Shown piece by piece: positions 26,771 to 33,749 of a stretch of 64,000 nt of DNA. Position 1 is the stretch's first letter. Every line of letters starts with the position of its first letter. This DNA is from Metarhizobium sp964253915. Its GTDB lineage: Bacteria > Pseudomonadota > Alphaproteobacteria > Rhizobiales > Rhizobiaceae. Made by a program: the position numbers and the translations under genes. Location of the stretch: NCBI RefSeq assembly GCF_964253915.1, contig NZ_CAXUSG020000006.1:296316-360315 (forward strand), read 5' to 3'. Under the pieces are notes generated by a model. It did not search any database, had not been told where the DNA came from, and saw nothing but the letters and a program-made list of their open reading frames with translations.

Positions 26771-27073
26771 TCAAACGACGAGCGAAGCGCCCAGCCAGAG
26801 GCAGGCTATACTACGGCTGACGTAACATTCCAGCGTGGACATGCCTCCACCTTTCCGCCAGACCGAAGACCAGATGAAGAGATTGTAGGGCAGCGGCAAT
26901 AGAAAAATCAGCAGCGCCGTCCAGTCCGGCATGCCTGCGCCCGCGGCCGTGAAGGCCAGCGCAAGGAAGGTGACGTTCAACGCGGTGCCGAACAGGAACA
27001 TGTCGCGCCACAGGAGCACGGGCATCGCGATCCGATTTTCCCGTCTGTCTGTTATGAAGCGGCGCAGTGGCAT
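26771..27073 (-). CDS. Small membrane protein, unknown function
   Basis: A 100-residue predicted protein with about three hydrophobic segments (roughly residues 25-45, 49-68 and 85-99). It opens with a short basic stretch LRRFITDRRENRIAMPVLLWRD. No family is recognised. The ATG at 27073 has only a weak ribosome-binding site (CAGG). It lies 141 nt downstream of the DUF2076 gene in the same orientation, after a hairpin. It could still be a spurious frame, although the clean hydrophobic pattern argues for a real gene. Confidence 0.5.
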   Translation of the reverse strand: MPLRRFITDRRENRIAMPVLLWRDMFLFGTALNVTFLALAFTAAGAGMPDWTALLIFLLPLPYNLFIWSSVWRKGGGMSTLECYVSRSIACLWLGASLVV

Positions 27074-27164
27074 GACCTGAACTTTGATGATGGAACGGCA
27101 GGCGCCGACGGTGTCGTGTGCGGGCCTTCGCGTCTTCGATAGAGCAGCGATGGCACAAAAGCAA

Positions 27165-27188
27165 TTGCCGCGCCCTGGGGCGCGGCAA
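27165..27188 (-). terminator. Hairpin downstream of the DUF2076 gene
   Basis: Perfect 10-bp inverted repeat TTGCCGCGCC / GGCGCGGCAA with a 4-nt loop. On the minus strand it is followed by ATTGCTTTTG, a weak T-run, so it is probably a leaky terminator after the gene at 27215-27844. Confidence 0.6.
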
Positions 27189-27214
27189 CTCGATTGTCTG
27201 GATGCGGGCGGCGA

Positions 27215-27844
27215 TCAGAAGTCCATATCGTCCATGCCGGCATCGGCGCCGAGGTCGTTGTCCTGATTGGACGTATCTTCCTGCGGCTGTTCGGCTGCCG
27301 GCGCGGCATTGGCGGTATCGCCGGCGAACATGCCGGCGATGGCGTTGCCCAGAAGCACGCCGCCGGCAACGCCCATGGCCGTCTGGGCGGCACCGGCGAG
27401 GAAGCCGCCGCCGCCGCGCTGGGCCATGCCTGCCTGCTGGCCCCATGGGCCGCCGGCCTGTTGGCCCATCGGCGCACCGTTCGGAAAGCCGCCCATGCCG
27501 TTGCCGGCATTCTGGCCCTGATAAGCCTGGCCCTGCTGATAGGCCTGGCGTTGCGGCTGCGGCGCGGGGCGGCTGCCGCCACCGAACAGGCTGGAGAGCA
27601 GGCCGCCCGAAGCCGGACGGTTGGCCGCCTCGTATTCGAGTTGCTCGATGCGCTGCTGCGCCGCCTGCAACGCCTGATCCTGCACGACGATGGTCTGCGC
27701 CATGAAGTAGGGCGAGGCGGGCTGGGCGGCGACCCGTTCCCGGATCAAGGCCTCGGCCTCGTTGTCGCGCTGGCCGCTCTGCTGCTCTACCTGGGAGAGC
27801 TTGCCGAAGAGGCCGTCGATCGCCTGGCGGTCGTTCTGGTCCAT
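27215..27844 (-). CDS. DUF2076 family protein
   Basis: A 209-residue protein with the DUF2076 pattern: an N-terminal helix (DRQAIDGLFGKLSQVE), a coiled region IVVQDQALQAAQQRIEQLE, a Gly/Gln/Pro-rich low-complexity middle (about residues 80-145), a glycine-alanine hydrophobic stretch GFLAGAAQTAMGVAGGVLLG, and an acidic tail ending DDMDF. The function of the family is not established to my knowledge. The hydrophobic Gly zipper suggests membrane association. AAGGAG precedes the ATG at proper spacing. Confidence 0.85.
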   Translation of the reverse strand: MDQNDRQAIDGLFGKLSQVEQQSGQRDNEAEALIRERVAAQPASPYFMAQTIVVQDQALQAAQQRIEQLEYEAANRPASGGLLSSLFGGGSRPAPQPQRQAYQQGQAYQGQNAGNGMGGFPNGAPMGQQAGGPWGQQAGMAQRGGGGFLAGAAQTAMGVAGGVLLGNAIAGMFAGDTANAAPAAEQPQEDTSNQDNDLGADAGMDDMDF

Positions 27845-27871
27845 GGATGATACTCCTTTGCGTCGGGCGGC

Positions 27872-28588
27872 TTACTCGCGCTCGCCCGTAAAGTTCAGCA
27901 ACAGCTGGAAGATGTTGACGAAGTTAAGGTAGAGCGACAGGGCGCCGAAGACAGCGAGCTTCTGCTGCGATTCTTCGTCGAAGTTTTCAGCATACTGTTC
28001 CTTGATGTTCTGCGTGTCCCAGGCGGTCAGGCCGACGAAGACGACGATACCGATCACCGAGATGGCAAACTGCAGGGCCGAAGAGCCGAGGAAGATGTTG
28101 ACGACGGACGCGATGACGACACCGATCAGGCCCATCATCAGGAACGAGCCGAACTTCGACAGGTCACGCTTCGTCGTGTAGCCGTAAAGGCTGGTGGCGC
28201 CGAACATCGTCGCGGCGATGAAGAAGGTGCGTGCGATGCTGGTGCCGGTGAAGACCAGGAACACGGACGCCAGCGACAGGCCCATCACGGCGCAGAAGGC
28301 CCAGAAGGTCAGCTGTGCGGTGCGTGCCGACATCGAGTGGATGCGGAACGAGAAGAAGAAGACGAAGGCGAGCGGCGCCAGCATCACCACCCACTTCAGC
28401 GGCGTGGAGAAGATCGGCACGTAGAGCGCCGGCGTCGAGCCGACGAAGAAGGCGACGAGGCCGGTCAGCACCAGGCCGGCGCCCATGTAATTGTAGACGC
28501 GCAGCATGTGCTTGCGCAGGCTTTCGTCGAACACCGCCTGGCTTTGCGCAGCGGGATGATACCCAAAACGATTGGGGTTTGTATTCAT
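27872..28588 (-). CDS. BAX inhibitor-1 / YccA family membrane protein
   Basis: A 238-residue integral membrane protein with about seven hydrophobic helices. It opens with a soluble segment (RFGYHPAAQSQAVFDESLRKHMLRVYNYMGAGL) typical of alphaproteobacterial members. It ends with VGLTAWDTQNIKEQYAENFDEESQQKLAVFGALSLYLNFVNIFQ, the hallmark C-terminus with the conserved acidic residues of the TMBIM/BI-1 fold, which form a proton- or calcium-sensing pair in studied homologs. AAGGAG lies in front of the ATG at 28588. It is probably a pH/Ca2+-responsive leak channel or protease modulator; the cellular role here is unknown. Confidence 0.93.
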   Translation of the reverse strand: MNTNPNRFGYHPAAQSQAVFDESLRKHMLRVYNYMGAGLVLTGLVAFFVGSTPALYVPIFSTPLKWVVMLAPLAFVFFFSFRIHSMSARTAQLTFWAFCAVMGLSLASVFLVFTGTSIARTFFIAATMFGATSLYGYTTKRDLSKFGSFLMMGLIGVVIASVVNIFLGSSALQFAISVIGIVVFVGLTAWDTQNIKEQYAENFDEESQQKLAVFGALSLYLNFVNIFQLLLNFTGERE

Positions 28589-28626
28589 GATCGATCTCCT
28601 TGTCCGATTCTATGAATGGGGAAAAA

Positions 28627-29400
28627 TCAGTAGAGCGAGCCGGCGAGTTTCTGAGCTATGCCGTTGAGTTCGTTGGCCTTGCGGGCATCCGAAACCAGGG
28701 CGTAAGCCACCTCGCCGATCTGCCAGTAGGACGCCTGCGTCGCGCCGGTGGCGAAGGGCAGGGCCTGCTGTACGGTGAAATTGCCGGGGCGGACGGCAAA
28801 GAGCGACAGCACTTCGCCCTTGCCGGGGGATACCGCCATTTCGACGCTGGGGCCGAAGGCGGAGGGGAAAATCTGCACGTCCATCACCCGCCAGCCTTTC
28901 GGCACGGCCGGCATGACGATGCCGGTTGCGGCGCGGATGTCGTTGGGGTCGTAATCGGCGGTCTCGCGCTGCGAATGCATGCTTTCGCGCAACAGCGTCG
29001 TCTGGTGGGCACGGACGGCCTCCTCGACGAAAGCCGGCGGCTGCACGGAAGCGACGACGCTGGTGGCGCCGAAGGGACCGACATAGGCATTGGCCAGCCA
29101 GCCGGTTGCGATCAGCAGGATGATGGCCGCCGCGCGCCGCACCGTCGAGAAGAAGCGGCCGCGCGACAGCGCGCCTTCGAGCCGTCGTGCGGCATCGCGG
29201 GTTTGCGGCCGTGCGGCCCTGCTCTGGTCGGCGAGCGCCAGCCGCAATTCGCCCTTGAGGCTGAGGTCAGCCATCACCTGCGCCGCGATCTGCGGGTTTT
29301 CGGAGAGATAGGCCTCGACCTCGATGCGGCGATTGATGCCGAGCTGGTTGTCGACATAGGCCGCCAGATCGGTCTCGACGATGGGATCAACGCTTTTCAT
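28627..29400 (-). CDS. Anti-sigma factor (membrane-anchored) for the adjacent ECF sigma
   Basis: A 257-residue protein. The N-terminal 60 residues (ETDLAAYVDNQLG, IEVEAYLSENPQIAAQV) resemble anti-sigma domains of the DUF/ZAS-like type, but the HxxxCxxC zinc motif is missing. One membrane helix follows near residues 110-127 (AAIILLIATGWLANAYVG), and about 125 periplasmic residues follow with a strand-rich pattern (GWRVMDVQIFPS, AVRPGNFTVQQAL). Its start overlaps the end of the sigma gene by 14 nt. It is likely to hold the sigma factor at the membrane until an envelope signal arrives (family knowledge plus context). Confidence 0.85.
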   Translation of the reverse strand: MKSVDPIVETDLAAYVDNQLGINRRIEVEAYLSENPQIAAQVMADLSLKGELRLALADQSRAARPQTRDAARRLEGALSRGRFFSTVRRAAAIILLIATGWLANAYVGPFGATSVVASVQPPAFVEEAVRAHQTTLLRESMHSQRETADYDPNDIRAATGIVMPAVPKGWRVMDVQIFPSAFGPSVEMAVSPGKGEVLSLFAVRPGNFTVQQALPFATGATQASYWQIGEVAYALVSDARKANELNGIAQKLAGSLY

Positions 29401-29932
29401 TGTCTGCTCCTCCGATCAGCCGCAGGTGACCGCCCTTGGCGGCGCCGGCCTGGTCTTCGAAATTCCTGAGTTTTTCCCGTGCCCGCGAAATGCGCGACAT
29501 CAGCGTGCCCACCGGAATGCCGAGTGCCTCGGCCGCTTCCTGGTAGGAAAGATCTTCCATCGCCACGAGATGCAGGGCTTCGCGCTGTTCTTCCGGCAGG
29601 GCGAAAAACGCTTCGCGCACCTGGCGCAGGCGAACGGCATGATCCTGATCGGCGGGGGCCGCCTGTTCGGTTATCTGGGCCGCCGCCTCCACGCGCAGCG
29701 ACTGGGACCGGGCGCGGCGGATGCGGTCGATATGGGTATTGTGCACGATCGACAGCAGCCAGTTGCGGATGTTGGCGCCGCGCCGGAAGGTGCTTTCGTG
29801 TTCGTAGGCGCGGACGAGCGCATCGTGCACGAGATCTTCCGCCTCGTCGGCATTGCGCACCAGCGAGCGCGCATACCGCCGCAAGGTTTCCAACTGGCCG
29901 ACAATGTCGAACGGGCTGCGTTTCGTTTCCAT
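29387..29932 (-). CDS. ECF-family RNA polymerase sigma factor
   Basis: A 181-residue two-domain sigma factor. Region 2 shows LRRYARSLVRNADEAEDLVHDALVRAYEH and RNWLLSIVHNTHIDRIR; region 4 shows LPEEQREALHLVAMEDLSYQEAAE followed by GIPVGTLMSRISRAREKL. I placed the start at the ATG at 29932 because the longer open frame upstream has no sigma-like sequence and would cover the predicted promoter. It is followed immediately by its anti-sigma gene. A GGAATA-N16-CGTATA promoter ends only 7 nt before the ATG, which fits autoregulation by this sigma and a leaderless transcript. Confidence 0.93.
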   Translation of the reverse strand: METKRSPFDIVGQLETLRRYARSLVRNADEAEDLVHDALVRAYEHESTFRRGANIRNWLLSIVHNTHIDRIRRARSQSLRVEAAAQITEQAAPADQDHAVRLRQVREAFFALPEEQREALHLVAMEDLSYQEAAEALGIPVGTLMSRISRAREKLRNFEDQAGAAKGGHLRLIGGADNEKR

Positions 29933-30262
29933 GACCCAGTATACGCAAGCCCGGTTGACCCTATTCCATCGATTTCGAAAAAAAATCGCATGTCCGGCAT
30001 GGCGCGCGGGAACACGCAGCGGAATAGGCCGTTCGCCCTCTGGATTTCGCCTTTCAAAAATGCGTCGGCTGTTCAGAAAAAGGAAAGGGAATGCACGGAT
30101 GATTGCCGGATGATCGTTGCAGCCGCTGGCGCGGCTCGGGGTCGTATCGGCGGTTTTTGGTAAAAAACACTTGTCACACCCGCGCCTGCCGTGGGTAGAT
30201 GGTGGCATCATCGTATCGTGGAGGATCGTGGGTTTGGCGGCAAAAGAATACGGGCTGACCGG
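29933..30262. other. Divergent intergenic region between the ECF sigma gene and the YbhN-like gene
   Basis: A 330-nt gap. Apart from the ECF promoter at 29940-29967, I see no RNA gene, terminator or convincing second promoter. Open frames in it lack ribosome-binding sites and family features. Confidence 0.4.
29940..29967 (-). promoter_or_regulatory. Predicted autoregulatory ECF promoter
   Basis: The minus strand reads GGAATA, then exactly 16 nt, then CGTATA. This matches the general ECF pattern (GGAAT- type -35, CGT-rich -10). The -10 ends 7 nt before the sigma ATG, so the transcript would begin at or very near the start codon. Confidence 0.6.
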
Positions 30263-31195
30263 ATGAGTTTGAGAAAATACGTCTGGCCGGTGATCGGTCT
30301 CGCTGCCGTCGTCTTCTCGATATGGTTGCTGTATCGGGAACTGCGTGGTCTTTCCCTCAACGACATGATTGCCAGTTTCCGGGCCATCCCGTTGCATCAC
30401 TGGCTGTTGTCGGGCGCTTCGACTTTGCTCGCTTATGCCGCTCTGGCCGGTTACGACCGGATCGCGCTTTTGCATTTACGGCGCAAGGTTCCCTGGCTGT
30501 TCATAACCGTCGCCTCCTTCACCACCTATGCCCTGTCCCACAATGTCGGCGCGTCCGTCCTGTCCGGCGCAGTCGTGCGCTACCGCGCCTATACCTCCCG
30601 CGGGCTGACCGGGCAGGAGGTGGGCGTGCTGGTAGCGTTCTGCTCGTTCACCTTCATGCTCGGCACCATTCTTCTCGGTGGCATCGTGCTGGTGTTCGAG
30701 CCGACCATCGTCGAACGTTTCGTCGATGTTCTGCCGCTCGATGCGTCGCGGACGACCGGTTTCGTGCTGCTTGGCCTTGTGGCGCTTTATGTCATCGGCA
30801 GCATGCTGGGGTTTCGGACCCTGTCGTTCGGCAAGCTCGAACTGTCTTATCCGCGTCCGCGTGTTGTATTGCAGCAGCTGGTAATCGGCCCGCTGGAGCT
30901 GTTGGCTGCCGCCGGCATCATCTATTTCGCTCTGCCGGAGGCTGGCAATCCCGGCTATTTCGTTGTGCTCGGCATCTTTCTGGTGTCGTTTTCGGCCGCC
31001 CTGGTTTCGCATGCGCCCGGCGGCCTGGGGGTGCTCGAACTGGTGTTCATCACCGGACTGCCGGATATGAACCAAGCGGACGTGCTGGCGGCGCTCGTGG
31101 TGTTCCGCCTGTTCTACCTTCTCATTCCCTTCGTCATTGCCCTTGTGGTGATCCTGCTGTTCGAACGGTCGCAGTTTTCGGTCGAGGAGCAATAG
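30263..31195 (+). CDS. YbhN / lysylphosphatidylglycerol synthase-like membrane protein (UPF0104)
   Basis: A 310-residue integral membrane protein with about eight hydrophobic helices and the LPG_synthase_TM pattern: TTYALSHNVGASVLSGAVVRYR (flippase-domain motif), GLTGQEVGVLVAFCSFTFMLG, and VSHAPGGLGVLELVF near the C-terminus. It lacks the cytosolic aminoacyl-transferase domain of MprF, so it would be a lipid flippase-like or uncharacterised transporter only. The start at 30263 (MSLRKYVWPVIG) gives a clean first helix. An upstream in-frame extension of 24 residues is possible. The stop codon lies within the repeat at 31194-31296. Confidence 0.85.
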   Translation: MSLRKYVWPVIGLAAVVFSIWLLYRELRGLSLNDMIASFRAIPLHHWLLSGASTLLAYAALAGYDRIALLHLRRKVPWLFITVASFTTYALSHNVGASVLSGAVVRYRAYTSRGLTGQEVGVLVAFCSFTFMLGTILLGGIVLVFEPTIVERFVDVLPLDASRTTGFVLLGLVALYVIGSMLGFRTLSFGKLELSYPRPRVVLQQLVIGPLELLAAAGIIYFALPEAGNPGYFVVLGIFLVSFSAALVSHAPGGLGVLELVFITGLPDMNQADVLAALVVFRLFYLLIPFVIALVVILLFERSQFSVEEQ

Positions 31196-31296
31196 AGCAA
31201 TTCCAGCAAAAGTGCGGAGCGGTTTTGCGTCCGGAATTGCGTAAAAAACAAAGGGATAGAGCGTTTTCGCGATTCGGAGAGAAGCGGAAATGCTCT
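31194..31296. repeat. Rhizobial-type intergenic palindromic element
   Basis: Nested inverted repeats: AGAGCAATTCC at the left end mirrors GGAAATGCTCT at the right end. Inside, GCAATTCC pairs with GGAATTGC, and GCAAAA pairs with TTTTGC. Elements with this sequence feel are frequent between genes in Rhizobiaceae (from memory). It separates the convergent YbhN-like and flotillin genes and could form a bidirectional stem-loop. Confidence 0.7.
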
Positions 31297-31340
31297 AACC
31301 GCCCGCCGGATGTCCGGCAGGCGGCCTTGTTGGTCTTCGC

Positions 31341-33074
31341 TCAGATTTCGGGATTGCCCGATGGCGTCGGCGTTGCGCTCTGAACCGTCTGATGAGCCGG
31401 TTTTTTCTGCAGGGCCGTCTTCTCCGCGGCACCGCCGACGGAGGCCGCCAGCAGAGCCTGTGTTGCGTCCTCGCCCTTGAAGCCCGCCTGGGCAAGGATC
31501 TCGTCGAGAATAGGCTTCTGCGCGGTGAAGCTGAGAAGCTGGCTGCTGAGATCGCCGACCGGGTTGCCCGTCTGCTCGCCACCGGCGCCGCCGAGGGCGC
31601 CGACCAGGTTGCCGGCACTGAAGATGCGGATATCGGAGATCTTCTCGATCGGCTTCATTGCCTGAGCCAGGGCATCCGGAACGATGGCGATCCGGGCGCG
31701 GGCAAGCTCGAAGTCGATAATGCTGGTGGCCAGCGCATTGCGGGCCTCGTTCCTCGCCCGTTCGGCCTGCGCCTCGGCTTCGCCGAGCGCGATGACGCCG
31801 GCGGCGCGGATTTTTGCCGCTTCCGCCTCGGCCTCGGCTTCGATCTTGGTCGCAGCGGCGAGGTTTTCGGCGGCCTGGCGTTCGGCTTCGGCCTTGACCG
31901 TCAGCGCCGTTGCTTCCTGCTCGGCGGCCTTGCGGGCGTCGAGAACGGCGATGCGCTTGGCGCGCTCGGCGATCTCGACTTCGCGGGCGGTGATAACTTG
32001 TTCTTCGGCAGTGGTTGCCGCTGCCTTCGCCTCGTCGGCCTTGGCGCGGGCGGCCTGTTCCTGTTCGCTCTTCTGTGCCACGGCGATGGCCGCGTCGATG
32101 CGTGCCGTTTCCGTGATGCGGCGTGCCTCGGCTTCGCGCTCGGCAATGCCGCGTTCGGCTTCGATGCGGGCGGTTTCGCGGATCTGCCGGGCTTCGGCGT
32201 CGCGTTCGGCAATGCCGCGTTCGGTGTCGAGGCGGGACGTTTCTTCGCTGAGGCGCGCCAGCTGCTCCGCCTTGGCCGCTTCGGCGCGGGTTTCGGCGGT
32301 CTTGTTGGCGATATCGCGTTCCTGGCTCAGCTCGGCGTCGCGCTGTTCACGCTCGATGGTCAACCGCCGCAGCGCCGCTTCGCGGTCCTTGGTGGCGATC
32401 TCGACTTCGTTGTCGCGAACGATCTGGTTGCGTTCGCGCTTGCGCTCCTCGGTGATCTTGGTGAGCGCGGTCAGACCCTCGGCGTCAAAACTGTTGTTGG
32501 GGTTGAAATGCTTGATGTCGGTCTGGTCGAGGCGGGTCAGCGACACCGATTCGAGTTCCAGGCCGTTGGATTGCAGGTCGTGGGCGACGGCAGCCTGCAC
32601 CGACTTGACGAATTCGGCACGCTGCTCCTGCAGGTCGCGGAGCGTCATGGTGGCGGCGACGGAACGCAGGCCGTCGACGAACTTGGCTTCCACCAGCGCC
32701 TTCAAGGCATCCGCGTCGTTGGTGCGGTCGCCGAGCGTCTGGGCCGCCAGCGCGATGTTTTCCGCATCGGGCTTCACACGGACGTAGAATTCGGCGGTGA
32801 TGTCGGCGCGCATGCGGTCCTGGGTGATCAGCGATTCATGTTCGGAGCGCTTGACTTCCAGCCGCAGCGTGCTGAGCGAAACCCAGGAGTAGGAGTGGAA
32901 GATCGGCAGGATGATCGAGCCGCCGTCGAGGACGACCTTTTTGCCGCCGAGGCCGGTTTTCACATATGCCTTGTCCCGCGTCGCCCTGGTGTAGAGCGAC
33001 GTCATGATGATGCCGATGACGACGACAGCCACTACGATGACGCCGGCGATCAGTCCCAATGAAAGAAAGTCCAT
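31341..33074 (-). CDS. Flotillin / YqiK-type SPFH protein
   Basis: A 577-residue membrane-microdomain protein. One N-terminal membrane helix (LIAGVIVVAVVVIGIIM), an SPFH/PHB domain (about residues 30-220, with GGSIILPIFHSYSWVSL and RMRADITAEFYVRVKPD), then a very long Ala/Glu/Arg coiled coil (about 215-430) with near-repeats such as ERGIAEREAEAR and RETARIEAERGIAE. A C-terminal domain follows with FELARARIAIVPDALAQAM. Flotillins work with NfeD-like OB-fold proteins and often with PspA. Both are encoded directly upstream in the same operon (6 nt gap), so this is a membrane-integrity module. Confidence 0.93.
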   Translation of the reverse strand: MDFLSLGLIAGVIVVAVVVIGIIMTSLYTRATRDKAYVKTGLGGKKVVLDGGSIILPIFHSYSWVSLSTLRLEVKRSEHESLITQDRMRADITAEFYVRVKPDAENIALAAQTLGDRTNDADALKALVEAKFVDGLRSVAATMTLRDLQEQRAEFVKSVQAAVAHDLQSNGLELESVSLTRLDQTDIKHFNPNNSFDAEGLTALTKITEERKRERNQIVRDNEVEIATKDREAALRRLTIEREQRDAELSQERDIANKTAETRAEAAKAEQLARLSEETSRLDTERGIAERDAEARQIRETARIEAERGIAEREAEARRITETARIDAAIAVAQKSEQEQAARAKADEAKAAATTAEEQVITAREVEIAERAKRIAVLDARKAAEQEATALTVKAEAERQAAENLAAATKIEAEAEAEAAKIRAAGVIALGEAEAQAERARNEARNALATSIIDFELARARIAIVPDALAQAMKPIEKISDIRIFSAGNLVGALGGAGGEQTGNPVGDLSSQLLSFTAQKPILDEILAQAGFKGEDATQALLAASVGGAAEKTALQKKPAHQTVQSATPTPSGNPEI

Positions 33075-33080
33075 GGTCGT

Positions 33081-33749
33081 TTAGCCCCCGTGATTCTCAG
33101 TGTGGGAATTGTCCAGTTCCGGCGGCGCCGGAATGGCTTGGAAAAGGCCTTTCGCGCCATCGACGATCAGCACCTGTGCTCCCGTCTGGATGACGTGGCC
33201 GGGTGCCGCGCAAGCGCGCAGGGTATGGATGTTATCATGCAGGTCCTTGACGCGGACGGTGCCGGGATTGCCCTGGTCGAGCGGCCCCAGGGTCACGATG
33301 CCGATGAGGCCGATGAAATCGGCCTGCTCGACGACGCTGGTCTCGTCGCGCGGTATGATTTTCGAGATGCCGTTGCTGCCCCAGCGGGTGACGGGGATTG
33401 CCGCCGCCACCGCGCCTGTCATCGCGGCAAAGAGCGGCATCGGGCCGCCCGTCATGTTGGTCCACATCGCCTGGATCGCGAAGCCGGCCGCGGCAAAGGC
33501 CGAGAGCAGGATGACCGCTAGAACGAGGATCGGCACGCCGCCCGCATTCAGCCAGGACATCCAGCCGCCCAGCAGGCCGGCTTCGGAGTGATCGGGAACA
33601 TGGTGGCCGTGATGGCCGAGCCCATCGTCGATCAACCCGGAGGCCGAGCCGCCGAGCAGAACGGAGACAAGCTCGACGATGCCGAGACCCGCCACCGTCA
33701 GCAACGCGATCCAGAAAGGCGCCGTACCGGGTTGAACGACACCGTCCAT
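33081..33749 (-). CDS. YqiJ/NfeD-like membrane protein with C-terminal OB-fold
   Basis: A 222-residue protein with three hydrophobic segments (about residues 11-35, 72-96 and 103-120) and a His-rich loop GLGHHGHHVPDH. A C-terminal strand-rich domain (about 140-215: ADFIGLIGIVTLGPLDQGNPGTVRVKD, then IQTGAQVLIVD) fits an OB-fold of the NfeD/YuaF/YqiJ class. These proteins partner flotillins. It overlaps the PspA gene by 1 nt and lies 6 nt before the flotillin gene. The His-rich loop could bind metal (inference). Confidence 0.88.
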   Translation of the reverse strand: MDGVVQPGTAPFWIALLTVAGLGIVELVSVLLGGSASGLIDDGLGHHGHHVPDHSEAGLLGGWMSWLNAGGVPILVLAVILLSAFAAAGFAIQAMWTNMTGGPMPLFAAMTGAVAAAIPVTRWGSNGISKIIPRDETSVVEQADFIGLIGIVTLGPLDQGNPGTVRVKDLHDNIHTLRACAAPGHVIQTGAQVLIVDGAKGLFQAIPAPPELDNSHTENHGG

